From contig CAYRXH010000047.1 in the NCBI GenBank assembly GCA_964428185.1, forward strand, positions 1 through 19,478: a DNA stretch of 19,478 nucleotides. Reading direction: 5' to 3'. Source of the stretch: CAYMAZ01 sp964428185. GTDB lineage: Bacteria > Bacteroidota > Bacteroidia > Bacteroidales > DTU049. The notes below the pieces were generated by a model. The model saw nothing but the letters and a program-made list of their open reading frames with translations. It was not told where the DNA came from and made no database searches. Each line of letters opens with the position of its first letter. The stretch's first letter is position 1. Both the position numbers and the translations under genes were made by a program. Positions 1 to 7,881 of the stretch are shown here, one piece after another.

Positions 1-326
1 AAACTCTTATTGCCCCTATAGTTCAGGCTTGTGATGCGATTTCCGGTGCCCGACCTGGTGCAAGAAGAGAGATTGTGGAATCCTACATTACCCGATTGAA
101 AGATCTTGAAGCAATTGCACTCGGGTATCCCGGTGTTTTGAAGACGTATGCCATTCAGGCAGGACGCGAGCTCAGAGTAATTGTCGGTGCAGAACAGATT
201 TCAGATAATGAAACAACTCAGCTTTCAATAGATCTTTCCAAAAAGATACAGGATGAAATGACGTATCCCGGACAGATAAAAATTACTGTGATCAGAGAAA
301 CCCGTGCAGTTGCTTTTGCAAAGTAA
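1..326 (+). CDS. rny: Ribonuclease Y, C-terminal end (partial)
   Basis: This is the 3' end of a gene that starts before the window; the reading frame begins at base 3 and ends at TAA 324-326. The residues GARPGARRE, then AIQAGRELRVIV, then YPGQIKITVIRETRAV near the end match the conserved C-terminus of RNase Y, the membrane-anchored endoribonuclease that starts mRNA decay in many bacteria lacking RNase E. Only the part downstream of the HD domain is visible, so the N-terminal membrane helix, KH domain and catalytic HD motif cannot be checked. A tRNA gene with its own promoter follows. Family assignment is confident because this C-terminal signature is highly conserved. Confidence 0.93.
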   Translation, partial: TLIAPIVQACDAISGARPGARREIVESYITRLKDLEAIALGYPGVLKTYAIQAGRELRVIVGAEQISDNETTQLSIDLSKKIQDEMTYPGQIKITVIRETRAVAFAK

Positions 327-336
327 AAAAATCGAA

Positions 337-363
337 TTGTATTAAAATTCTTTTTTATCTTTG
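337..363 (+). promoter_or_regulatory. Bacteroidetes-type promoter of tRNA-Ser
   Basis: TATCTTTG at 356-363 matches the TAnnTTTG -7 box of Bacteroidetes. A TTG at 337-339 lies 16 bases upstream, slightly closer than the usual 18-20. The box ends 12 bases before the mature tRNA 5' end, which suits a short leader. Function is inferred from the match and position. Confidence 0.65.
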
Positions 364-375
364 CACACAGTTTCA

Positions 376-463
<88 letters not shown>

Positions 464-477
464 ACCAAAAAAACAAC

Positions 478-510
478 AAAACCTTCGCACAGCGAAGGTT
501 TTTCTATTTT
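478..510 (+). terminator. Rho-independent terminator after tRNA-Ser
   Basis: A near-perfect hairpin: AAAACCTTCGC (478-488) pairs with GCGAAGGTTTT (492-502) around a three-base loop, followed by a T-rich tail to 510. It lies 15 bases after the tRNA and separates it from phoH. Confidence 0.85.
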
Positions 511-588
511 ATTGAGCAGGTACGAGAAACTTGTTTCAAAGGGCATGCTCTGAAATAAAAAGGCACGCAGTGCATTTTGTTTCAGGCA

Positions 589-617
589 TTGACATTCCAA
601 AAAATCTGTTACATTTG
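589..617 (+). promoter_or_regulatory. Bacteroidetes-type promoter of phoH
   Basis: TACATTTG (610-617) fits TAnnTTTG exactly, and TTG at 589-591 lies 18 bases upstream, the standard spacing. The predicted transcript start is about 624, leaving a leader of roughly 12 bases before the ATG at 636. This is the best-formed plus-strand promoter in the window. Confidence 0.7.
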
Positions 618-635
618 TAGTATCAATATTATTCT

Positions 636-1583
636 ATGTCAGAACAAATTTTTGAACTTGAGCTCATCGATCATCTTGATTTTTTTGGAGCCGGCGACAG
701 CAACCTCATATTGCTGAAAAAAATGTTTCCTAAACTCAAAATTATTGCAAGGGGTGATCAGTTGAAGGTGTTGGGAGACTTAGATGTGATTGAGGTATTT
801 GATCACAAATTCAAAGCCATGCTAAAACATTATGAGATTTTTGGGAAGATCACAGAAAATGATATTCTCGGGATTATGGAAAATTCAAATGCTGTGGCTG
901 AGCATATTGCTTCTCCTCCTGCCGATGTGATTCTGTATGGACGGAGCGGAAATGTTATCAGGGCTAAATCACCCAATCAACGCAGAATGGTTGAAAGTAT
1001 TGAAACCAATGATATTGTGCTGGCAGTTGGTCCTGCGGGTACCGGAAAAACATATACCGCTGTAGCTCTGGCTGTTCGTGCGCTAAAAAACAAAAGTGTG
1101 AAACGAATCATCCTGACACGCCCCGCTGTTGAGGCCGGCGAAAATCTTGGTTTTCTGCCCGGAGATCTTAAAGACAAACTGGATCCATATCTTCAGCCTT
1201 TGTATGATGCTCTGAGAGATATGCTCCCTCCTGCTAAACTGCTTACTTTTATTGAAGACGGCACCATTGAAATAGCTCCACTTGCTTTTATGCGCGGGCG
1301 TACTCTTGACAATGCCTTTGTCATTCTTGACGAAGCCCAAAATGCCACAAATCCGCAAATGAAAATGTTTCTCACAAGATTGGGTAAAAATGCAAAATTC
1401 ATCGTGACCGGTGATGTGACTCAGATTGACCTGCCTGCAAAACAACCATCAGGACTCATACATGCTTCAAAAATTCTCGATGGCATTGAGGGAATTGCCA
1501 TCATCACTTTAGATGAAAGTGATGTGGCTAGACACAAACTGGTGGTGAAAATTCTGCAGGCATACACAAAAGATAAAGAATAA
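636..1583 (+). CDS. phoH: PhoH family ATPase
   Basis: A 315-residue PhoH/YbeZ-type P-loop ATPase. Residues 1-110 form the N-terminal region typical of PhoH-like proteins. The ATPase domain carries Walker A GPAGTGKT at 132-139, the PhoH signature with RPAVEAGENLGFLPGD, and Walker B VILDEAQN at 229-236; TGDVTQIDLP is the downstream conserved motif. Length is normal for the family. PhoH proteins are cytoplasmic, and YbeZ-type members are linked to ribosome and RNA metabolism together with YbeY; that role is family knowledge, not visible here. A strong promoter sits just upstream and the lipoprotein gene follows after a 37-base gap, so the two may be co-transcribed. Confidence 0.93.
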   Translation: MSEQIFELELIDHLDFFGAGDSNLILLKKMFPKLKIIARGDQLKVLGDLDVIEVFDHKFKAMLKHYEIFGKITENDILGIMENSNAVAEHIASPPADVILYGRSGNVIRAKSPNQRRMVESIETNDIVLAVGPAGTGKTYTAVALAVRALKNKSVKRIILTRPAVEAGENLGFLPGDLKDKLDPYLQPLYDALRDMLPPAKLLTFIEDGTIEIAPLAFMRGRTLDNAFVILDEAQNATNPQMKMFLTRLGKNAKFIVTGDVTQIDLPAKQPSGLIHASKILDGIEGIAIITLDESDVARHKLVVKILQAYTKDKE

Positions 1584-1620
1584 ATACCAGAATAAACCGT
1601 TGTAATAAAAATTGCATTGT

Positions 1621-2106
1621 ATGAAAAACATGATTCTCCTTTCGACACTGATACTTCTTGTATCTGCCTGCTCCAGATATGACGAAGGACCAATGCTGAG
1701 TCTCCGCTCTCCTGAAAAAAGACTGCTTGGACTTTGGGAAATTACTGAACTTAAGGTCAATGATATTGACCTGATCTCTGCTTATAGGGAAGACTCGGCC
1801 TATGTTAAGTTTTCTATCATTGAGTATGATGAACTGTTTATCAATATCGTGAAAGAAGGACGCAGCGGTGCTCAAATGGCTTCTTCACTCCTGAAGCTGG
1901 AAGATAATAAATCAATAATGAGATTTGAGCTGAGTCGTCTTGTTGCTTATGACTCTCTCACAAAGCCCATGTATGACCTGGTTCCTCCTCTTGAGTTTGA
2001 AAACGCATGGACAATTCTGAGACTCACATCACAGGAATTTATAATTTTGCTTAATAGTAATGGTGTTGAATACAGGTTGACCTTCGGAAAACTGGAAAAA
2101 TATTGA
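1621..2106 (+). CDS. Small lipoprotein, possibly lipocalin-like
   Basis: A 161-residue protein. I chose ATG 1621 rather than the TTG at 1612, because it gives a clean lipoprotein signal: Met-Lys, a hydrophobic stretch and the lipobox VSAC with lipidated Cys17. The mature part contains LLGLWEITELKVND, the kind of lead-in strand seen in lipocalin-like Bacteroidetes lipoproteins (KLxGxW pattern), then alternating beta-strand segments such as YVKFSII and YRLTFG. A small beta-barrel or sandwich attached to a membrane is therefore plausible but unproven. It follows phoH by 37 bases and ends three bases before the convergent membrane-protein gene, with no obvious terminator between. Specific function unknown. 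Confidence 0.8.
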   Translation: MKNMILLSTLILLVSACSRYDEGPMLSLRSPEKRLLGLWEITELKVNDIDLISAYREDSAYVKFSIIEYDELFINIVKEGRSGAQMASSLLKLEDNKSIMRFELSRLVAYDSLTKPMYDLVPPLEFENAWTILRLTSQEFIILLNSNGVEYRLTFGKLEKY

Positions 2107-2109
2107 GAA

Positions 2110-3342
2110 TTATTCCTTTCTTGAATTATATGTAGTGAATAACGCATAGAAATAACTAAAAAACACAACTCCTGACTGTGTTTCCAGAACAGATTCAATG
2201 AGCATGCTCAGAAAGCAAACAATAAAAAACCCAGCCCCGATCAAATCCCTGTTTTTTCTGCCTCGTATCAGACCTGCAGTAAACATTGCAATCAGAAGTA
2301 AGAAACCTCCTGTTCCCACTGCAACCCAGGACTGTAGAAACTGATTGTGGGCATTGAGACGATGTTCAAGAGCTGATTGTTGCATGTTTTTCATGTAATA
2401 ATTGTTCAAAGCACTCTGTACATCCCCTGTTCCTGATCCCAATAGCGGATGTTCCTTGATAGACTCATATGCAGCACTCCATGTAATAAAACGTGCGTCA
2501 GAAGTATTTGATTCTTCTCCTTGTTTTTTCCCAGACAGTTCTTTGAAAAAATTGCCCATGGAATGTATTCTGCGCATGGTGTATTTGGAAGTGTTCACAA
2601 CTATGATCCCTACTACAAGAAGAATCAACAAAATAATCACAGCTCCCTTGAACTTCCTTTCAAAAAATAGGCTGATCCAATAGACAAACAGTATAATAAT
2701 CGTTGTCGCTATTCCTGAACGAGACATGAGCAGCCAGATGAAAAAAATGATGACCGCAGACAATAGGAATGCCGGAATATGCCTGATCCTGTGCTTTCGC
2801 TGCCAGACAAGTAAAATGACAAGTGCAAGGTTGAGATACATTGCAAAATATGTGGGATGGTGTAGCACCGAAAGGCGGGTATAAAGAAATGTATAATAAA
2901 CTACCGGAAGTTTGATAAATGCAAATGTTGCCTGCACAAGGCAAATCAGCATCCCGACAAATATACCGGCCACAAATGCCTTGAGTATGAGTTCATGATG
3001 TTTTTTTTCCTGCTGAAAATTATATAAATAAAATATTAGTGGAAATGCCAGAAAACCCAATTTTACTTCCAGATCGAAAAAACCTTCACCCATGTTTTCT
3101 GTCCACAATAAACCTATAATAAAAATTGCATAATAGGCAATGCTCAGCAGCAAGAGTTTGTTTTGCTTAAAACGGTTCCTGAATTCTGAAAATCTGAAAT
3201 TATAAATCAAAATTAGAATCAGCAAAATCCCCAGAGGGACAATCGCCTTTTTGTGAAGCGGTATTGCAAAGGCAAACAGCATCATCGCATAATGAGGCAG
3301 ATTGTTTCTGCTGAAATGAATGTCCTGAAAGATTTGCTTCAC
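2110..3342 (-). CDS. O-antigen ligase / Wzy polymerase-like membrane protein
   Basis: About 410 residues with 10-12 hydrophobic membrane segments and, between late helices, a loop typical of the O-antigen ligase/polymerase family. The loop has an Arg followed by a Trp/Ala segment (RFITWSAAYESI), then HPLLGSGTGD, then the AHNQFLQ motif with its conserved His. Such proteins transfer or polymerise lipid-linked glycans at the periplasmic face of the inner membrane. There are no sugar-transferase neighbours here, so the substrate cannot be inferred. The longest frame starts at GTG 3342. ATGs at 3285 and 3282 are alternatives, but they would place the first helix at the extreme N-terminus. A TATCTTTG box on this strand (3354-3347) lies only four bases upstream of the GTG, so the start is uncertain. 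Confidence 0.82.
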   Translation of the reverse strand: MKQIFQDIHFSRNNLPHYAMMLFAFAIPLHKKAIVPLGILLILILIYNFRFSEFRNRFKQNKLLLLSIAYYAIFIIGLLWTENMGEGFFDLEVKLGFLAFPLIFYLYNFQQEKKHHELILKAFVAGIFVGMLICLVQATFAFIKLPVVYYTFLYTRLSVLHHPTYFAMYLNLALVILLVWQRKHRIRHIPAFLLSAVIIFFIWLLMSRSGIATTIIILFVYWISLFFERKFKGAVIILLILLVVGIIVVNTSKYTMRRIHSMGNFFKELSGKKQGEESNTSDARFITWSAAYESIKEHPLLGSGTGDVQSALNNYYMKNMQQSALEHRLNAHNQFLQSWVAVGTGGFLLLIAMFTAGLIRGRKNRDLIGAGFFIVCFLSMLIESVLETQSGVVFFSYFYALFTTYNSRKE

Positions 3343-3442
3343 GAAGCAAAGATAAACGGAATTGAGAATAATGTGAAAAAATCAATTCAAATCAATCAGG
3401 TCCCTGGTTGTTTATTTATCTCTTTTCAAGAAGATTTTCATG

Positions 3443-3450
3443 TAACTTTG
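3443..3450 (+). promoter_or_regulatory. Candidate -7 box upstream of aroB
   Basis: TAACTTTG matches TAnnTTTG and ends 19 bases before the aroB ATG, a sensible leader position. No clear TTG lies at the expected -33 spacing, so support is partial. The 127-base gap (3343-3469) is divergent between the membrane-protein gene and aroB. Confidence 0.45.
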
Positions 3451-3469
3451 TGATTCAAATTGTACTTGC

Positions 3470-4474
3470 ATGATCACTGATATAGATTTTATTCAGGATA
3501 TCCAAGGTTTTCTGATGGAGCAGAATGCACATCAGATGATTCTTCTTGTTGACGGAAACATACATAAGTTGTATGAACCATTATTGGATGAGTTTGACCT
3601 GATCGTTGTCCCACCCGGTGAATTTTCAAAAAACATTTCACTGATTGAAGAACTTTCAGGAATGTTGGTTGATTCAGGGTGTCAGCGTGATTCATTGCTT
3701 GTTGGCATTGGCGGGGGTGTGGTAACAGATATTGCAGGATTTATTGCTTCAGTGTATATGCGTGGAATGTCCTTCGGACTTGTACCGACCACTCTTTTAG
3801 GAATGTGTGATGCTGCTATCGGAGGAAAGAACGGAGTGAATGCCGGTGGTATAAAAAATATTCTCGGCACAATCAGACAAGCTGATTTTATTGCTGTTTA
3901 TACCGGTTTTCTGAATACACTTCCCGGTGATGAGTTCAGAAACGGAATGGCCGAAGTAATCAAACATGCTTTTATTTCGGGAAAAGAGTTTATGGCATTT
4001 CTTAGTGAACATGCTGATGAAATAAAAAACAAGCAACCTGAAATATTGAAAACCATGATCCGTATGTCTGCTGATGTCAAAAGATCCCTTGTCATCCAGG
4101 ATGAACAGGATCAGGGGCAGAGACATCTTCTCAATTTCGGACATACCATTGCGCATGCTCTGGAGCCGATCAACGGTCGATCACACGGTGAATGTGTGGC
4201 AGCTGGAATGTACATTGATGCCCTGATCGCCAATAAGATGGGACTTTGTGATCTGCAAACACTTGAATCACTTGGTCATCTCATTTCCTTGTTTGACCTT
4301 CCTCAGTTCATGCCCTTCAAAACATCCCAACTGATGGAAAAAATTCTTGGTGATAAGAAGCGCAGAAAAAATGTGATCCGATATATCCTTCCTGCTGCTC
4401 CGGGCGATTGTCGTATTATCAATATCGATGATGCACAGTTTTCGAAATATCTGAATATCCTTGAACATGAGTAA
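3470..4474 (+). CDS. aroB: 3-Dehydroquinate synthase
   Basis: 334 residues; converts DAHP to 3-dehydroquinate, the second shikimate step, using NAD+ and a metal. The NAD-binding signature GGGVVTDIAGF, the phosphate/substrate segment PTTLLGMCDAAIGGKNGVN, and EFRNGMAEVIKHA are all present. The three metal ligands of the family are visible: Glu162 (in MAEVIKH), His225 (in GHTIAHALE) and His239 (in SHGE). It is somewhat shorter than E. coli AroB (362), mainly at the N-terminus, as in many Bacteroidetes. The stop overlaps the start of the next gene by eight bases (ATGAGTAA), implying translational coupling with the AroD-AroA fusion. Confidence 0.95.
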   Translation: MITDIDFIQDIQGFLMEQNAHQMILLVDGNIHKLYEPLLDEFDLIVVPPGEFSKNISLIEELSGMLVDSGCQRDSLLVGIGGGVVTDIAGFIASVYMRGMSFGLVPTTLLGMCDAAIGGKNGVNAGGIKNILGTIRQADFIAVYTGFLNTLPGDEFRNGMAEVIKHAFISGKEFMAFLSEHADEIKNKQPEILKTMIRMSADVKRSLVIQDEQDQGQRHLLNFGHTIAHALEPINGRSHGECVAAGMYIDALIANKMGLCDLQTLESLGHLISLFDLPQFMPFKTSQLMEKILGDKKRRKNVIRYILPAAPGDCRIINIDDAQFSKYLNILEHE

Positions 4475-6353
4475 GGTTGTTGTTTCAGTTTCAGGTGCTG
4501 ATCTGAAACTTTGTGTCAAAGCACTGGAAGGGGCTGAGCATGCCGAGTTCAGAACGGATCTTTGTCTGATTTGCCCTCATGAGGTTCATGAACTGATGAA
4601 GCATTGCTCATGGTGGATTGTTGCACTGAGGAATGAATCCCTGCATATCCCTGATATCCGTGAAATATTTGCTGAATCGCTGAAACATCATCCCGTTTAT
4701 GTGGATGTGGATGTTACAATTGTAAACAATCCTATTGTGGTAGAGATGATAAAACTTGCCAGGAAGGCAGGGGCAAAAATTATAATGTCATTTCATCAGC
4801 TTGAACAAACCCCAGCGGATGAGGAACTGATACATCAGATCAGTTCAATGTTTGAAGCCGGTGCTGATGTTGTCAAACTTGCCTGTTTTGCTCATTCGCA
4901 GGAAGACGGAAAACGAATAACCGCTTTGTATGAACGGTTTTCGCATATTATTGCATTTGGTATGGGGGAATCCGGCAGACAGAGCCGGATAGATTCAATG
5001 AAGCACGGAGAAGGAATTGTTTATGCAGCACCTGATCATGGAAAGCAGACTGCTGAAGGGCAGTACAGACTCAGTGAACTCAAAGAAATTGCTAAAACGA
5101 AATCTTTGGTTTTACAGCCCTTTTCAGTGAGCGGAGTGATGAAAATCAGTCCTTCCAAAAGTTGTGTTCAGAGAGCACTTGCATTAGCATTACTGGCAGA
5201 GGGACAAACAACAATATCAAATTGCGGTAATTCCGAAGATGTTTTAGCTGTAAAAAATATAATTTGCGACCTGGGTGCTGTTGTTGAAGAAAAAAATGGA
5301 CAGTGTTTGATTTTTCCTTCGTCTCAAATTTTAAATAATCAGACAACAATTAATGCCTGTGAATCTGCCCTGGCCTTAAGAATGTTTGCTCCTCTTGTTT
5401 CTATGTTCAGTCAACCGGTTATACTGAAAGGTTCAGGCAGCCTGCTGAACCGCCCGGTTGAGCCATTGCTTCAGCTCCTTGATGCTGCAGGTATTTCTTA
5501 TGAAACTGAGGAAGGACATTTGCCATTGCGTATCCTTGGACCGATTTCATCAACTGAAATCATTGCTGACGGATCATTCAGTTCACAGATGATTTCCGGA
5601 CTTCTTATGTGCTTGCCATTGTTGTCCTTTGACAGTGTTCTTGAAATAAGAGATGCTGTAAGTATGCCATATATTGATCTGACACTTGAAATGATGCGTA
5701 TGTTTGGTGCAGAGGTTACTTTAATAAACAGGAGTAAATTTCATATTAAGGGTTGCCAGAAATACAGAGGTATAGAGTATCAGTCTGAAGGAGACTGGAG
5801 TGGAGCAGCCAATTTTCTTGTTGCAGCAGCAGTATCAGGAGAAATTAAGATTGAGGGACTTGACAGAAACTCAAAACAAGCTGACAGGATTGTTGTAGAT
5901 GTGTTGAAATTGTTTGGCGCATCAGTGAATTATGATGAAAATGGTGTTTCCGTAAAGAAAAATGAGTGTCATCCCTTCAGTGTGGATGTAGCAGATTGTC
6001 CGGATCTTGTTCCCATTCTGTCAGTTTTGGCCTCAGCAGCACGTGGAACTTCAGTGCTGTACGGAGTAGGCCGTCTTGTTCATAAGGAATCAGACAGGGT
6101 ACAATCTGTCGTGGCAATGATCAGTGCTTTGGGAGGAAATATTTCAGTAATGGGAGACAGAATGATTATTAACGGGAAGGGAAAACTAGCAGGAGGAGTA
6201 GTCAGGGGCATGAATGATCACCGAATTGTGATGGCTGCATCGGTTGCAGCGTGCATTTGCGAAAAAGCAGTAACTGTTACTGATATCAATGCTGTAAATA
6301 AATCTTTTCCTGAGTATTTCGATGTATTGAGAGATATAATGGTGTTGCGATGA
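4467..6353 (+). CDS. aroDA: Bifunctional type I 3-dehydroquinate dehydratase / EPSP synthase
   Basis: A 628-residue fusion. I chose ATG 4467 over TTG 4461 because it gives the ATGAGTAA overlap with aroB. Residues 1 to ~210 are type I 3-dehydroquinate dehydratase (step 3): E27-F-R29, R55, catalytic His110 (SFH), Schiff-base Lys137 (VVKLA), R174 (QSR) and Q199 (AEGQ). Residues ~213-628 are EPSP synthase (step 6): SPSKSCVQRAL, SSQMISGLL, EGDWSGAANF, PDLVP, HKESDRV, NDHRIVMA and NKSFPEYF, so the substrate-binding and catalytic residues look complete. The PEP-site loop reads ESALALR (299-305), with Ala301 where E. coli has Gly96. No frameshift or linker stop is seen. The two fused activities are not consecutive in the pathway. 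Catalysis is inferred from motifs. Confidence 0.94.
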   Translation: MSKVVVSVSGADLKLCVKALEGAEHAEFRTDLCLICPHEVHELMKHCSWWIVALRNESLHIPDIREIFAESLKHHPVYVDVDVTIVNNPIVVEMIKLARKAGAKIIMSFHQLEQTPADEELIHQISSMFEAGADVVKLACFAHSQEDGKRITALYERFSHIIAFGMGESGRQSRIDSMKHGEGIVYAAPDHGKQTAEGQYRLSELKEIAKTKSLVLQPFSVSGVMKISPSKSCVQRALALALLAEGQTTISNCGNSEDVLAVKNIICDLGAVVEEKNGQCLIFPSSQILNNQTTINACESALALRMFAPLVSMFSQPVILKGSGSLLNRPVEPLLQLLDAAGISYETEEGHLPLRILGPISSTEIIADGSFSSQMISGLLMCLPLLSFDSVLEIRDAVSMPYIDLTLEMMRMFGAEVTLINRSKFHIKGCQKYRGIEYQSEGDWSGAANFLVAAAVSGEIKIEGLDRNSKQADRIVVDVLKLFGASVNYDENGVSVKKNECHPFSVDVADCPDLVPILSVLASAARGTSVLYGVGRLVHKESDRVQSVVAMISALGGNISVMGDRMIINGKGKLAGGVVRGMNDHRIVMAASVAACICEKAVTVTDINAVNKSFPEYFDVLRDIMVLR

Positions 6354-6384
6354 TAATTTAATAATTTTGCTGAAAACCAGGCAT

Positions 6385-7353
6385 ATGAATTCATTTGGTC
6401 GGATATTCAGAATCTCCATTTACGGCGAATCACACGGCCCTTCGGTGGGAATTGTCATTGATGGCTGTCCACCCGGAATAGAACTCAGTGAAAAAGATTT
6501 TATATCTGATCTTTTACGAAGAAAAAGCGGCAAGTTAGGGACAACACAAAGGATTGAAAATGATTTTCCATTTATTGGCAGTGGTGTTTACAATGGCAAA
6601 ACCACAGGATCCCCAATTCATATCAGTTTTGATAATCGGGATGTGAAATCATCAGATTATGAAAAAATTAAAAACATCCCTCGGCCGGGACATGCGGATT
6701 ATACAGCACACATCAAATACAAGGGCTTTCAGGATCCCCGTGGAGGCGGACATTTTTCAGGGCGCCTTACCGTTTGTCTTGTGGCTGCAGGTGTTGTTGC
6801 AAAAAAAATTCTGCACTTTGCAAACATCAATGCCCGGCTTATTGAAGCAGCTGGCAGTGCTGACATTGATAAAGCCATTGGGGAAGCTCTTGCCGCCAGA
6901 GATTCCATTGGAGGCATTGTTGAGTGTGTGGCGAGCGGTTTGCCTGCCGGATTGGGAGAGCCTTTTTTCGATTCTGCAGAATCATTAATCAGTCATTTGG
7001 CATTTTCTGTACCTGCAATCAAGGGAATTGAGTTCGGCTCAGGGTTCAGTGCTGCAGAAATGAAAGGAAGTGAACACAATGATACGATTCTTCCCGACGG
7101 AAAAACTGCCTCCAACTATGCAGGAGGAATCAACGGAGGCATCACCAACGGAAACGATCTGGTGTTCAGAGTTGCTGTTAAACCGGCATCAAGTATTATT
7201 CAAAAGCAGAAAAGCATTGATTTGCATACAAACAAACCTGTGGATCTGAACATCGAAGGTCGTCATGATGCCTGCATCGCACTGAGAGTGCCTGTTGTGA
7301 TGGAAGCAATAGCTGCTGTGGCTTTGTGCGATTGTTATCTGATAATGGATTAA
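6385..7353 (+). CDS. aroC: Chorismate synthase
   Basis: 323 residues; converts EPSP to chorismate using reduced FMN, the last common step of aromatic biosynthesis. The start ATG 6385 gives the canonical N-terminus MNSFGRIFRISIYGESHG with the invariant His17. Other signatures are RPGHADYTAHIKY, DPRGGGHFSGRLT with the second invariant His, GGITNGNDLVFRVAVKP, and GRHDACIALRVPVVMEA near the C-terminus. It lies 31 bases after the AroD-AroA fusion and is presumably co-transcribed. A TAATTTTG at 6362-6369 could give extra internal transcription but has no well-spaced -33 partner. It is shorter than the ~350-360 residues of many bacterial enzymes, but no conserved block appears to be missing. Confidence 0.95.
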   Translation: MNSFGRIFRISIYGESHGPSVGIVIDGCPPGIELSEKDFISDLLRRKSGKLGTTQRIENDFPFIGSGVYNGKTTGSPIHISFDNRDVKSSDYEKIKNIPRPGHADYTAHIKYKGFQDPRGGGHFSGRLTVCLVAAGVVAKKILHFANINARLIEAAGSADIDKAIGEALAARDSIGGIVECVASGLPAGLGEPFFDSAESLISHLAFSVPAIKGIEFGSGFSAAEMKGSEHNDTILPDGKTASNYAGGINGGITNGNDLVFRVAVKPASSIIQKQKSIDLHTNKPVDLNIEGRHDACIALRVPVVMEAIAAVALCDCYLIMD

Positions 7354-7423
7354 CTGGAGAGCCTTTATGAAATCCTGTTAACTTTTGTTACTTGATTTCT
7401 TTATTTTTTTATTAATTACATTT

Positions 7424-7431
7424 TATATTTG
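7424..7431 (+). promoter_or_regulatory. Candidate -7 box for the small secreted-protein gene
   Basis: TATATTTG matches TAnnTTTG and lies 27 bases before the ATG at 7459. The upstream region is T-rich without a clean TTG at the right distance. This suggests the small gene, or the genes after it, is transcribed separately from aroBDAC. Confidence 0.45.
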
Positions 7432-7458
7432 TAATACATTTTAATGAATAAACACACT

Positions 7459-7796
7459 ATGAAATTGTTTCAATACATCACTACGATTCTGTTTTTTGTT
7501 TCTGTGCCATAATTTCAGTTTCAGCTTTTTCTCAGGACGGTAGTATAAAAATGAATGAATGGACTGCTTGGAATGTAGATTCAACAATTACGCACAAGGG
7601 GACATTGAACGTAATAAAAAAACGGACAAAGTTCACAAAAGAACATTGTCTGATTACTGAAGAAATTATTTTTTTTTACGATCAATGCGGTAACCTGATC
7701 AGGAAAGCCAAAATACGATCAGATTGTAAACGCAATATTGGAGAGGGCACAATTGTCAATGAACGGAAGTACAAACGGAAATGTGTGAATGAATGA
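7459..7796 (+). pseudogene. Small secreted protein, frameshifted within its signal peptide
   Basis: ATG 7459 starts a typical signal peptide (MKLFQYITTILFFVSVP) that hits TAA at 7510. The frame offset by one base continues without a stop from at least 7491, reading IISVSAFSQDG (a good signal-peptidase site after a Q-ending Bacteroidetes-type signal), through ATG 7551, to TGA 7794-7796. Adding one base, for instance in the T6 run at 7492-7497, joins the two into one ~113-residue secreted protein. The mature part is basic and Cys-containing (EHCLITEE, DQCGNLIRKAK, YKRKCVNE) and resembles no family I recognise. It is either a recent pseudogene, a phase-variable gene, or the result of a base-call error. 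It interrupts the aro cluster between aroC and the aroE-aroK fusion. Confidence 0.6.
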
Positions 7797-7881
7797 TGTG
7801 TTCTGAAAGAATTAAGCAGATTATTTTCAAAATAGAAACCGTTTTAATCTTAAGTCAACAATTTCTCATAAATTTGGAGAA

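Noticed and set aside
1083..1445. Minus-strand open frame inside phoH
   Set aside because: It is fully antisense to conserved ATPase motifs, has no recognisable domain and has no promoter.
3343..3469. Riboswitch, T-box or leader-peptide attenuator upstream of aroB
   Set aside because: The 127-base gap shows no conserved aptamer core, no aromatic-codon leader peptide and no terminator-like hairpin.
4461..4466. TTG 4461 as start of the AroD-AroA fusion
   Set aside because: The ATG two codons later gives a compact overlap with the aroB stop and the usual N-terminus of type I dehydroquinase.
7869..7876. TAAATTTG just before the aroE-aroK fusion as its promoter
   Set aside because: It ends five bases before the ATG and has no -33 partner; GGAGAA following it is more likely part of a ribosome binding region.
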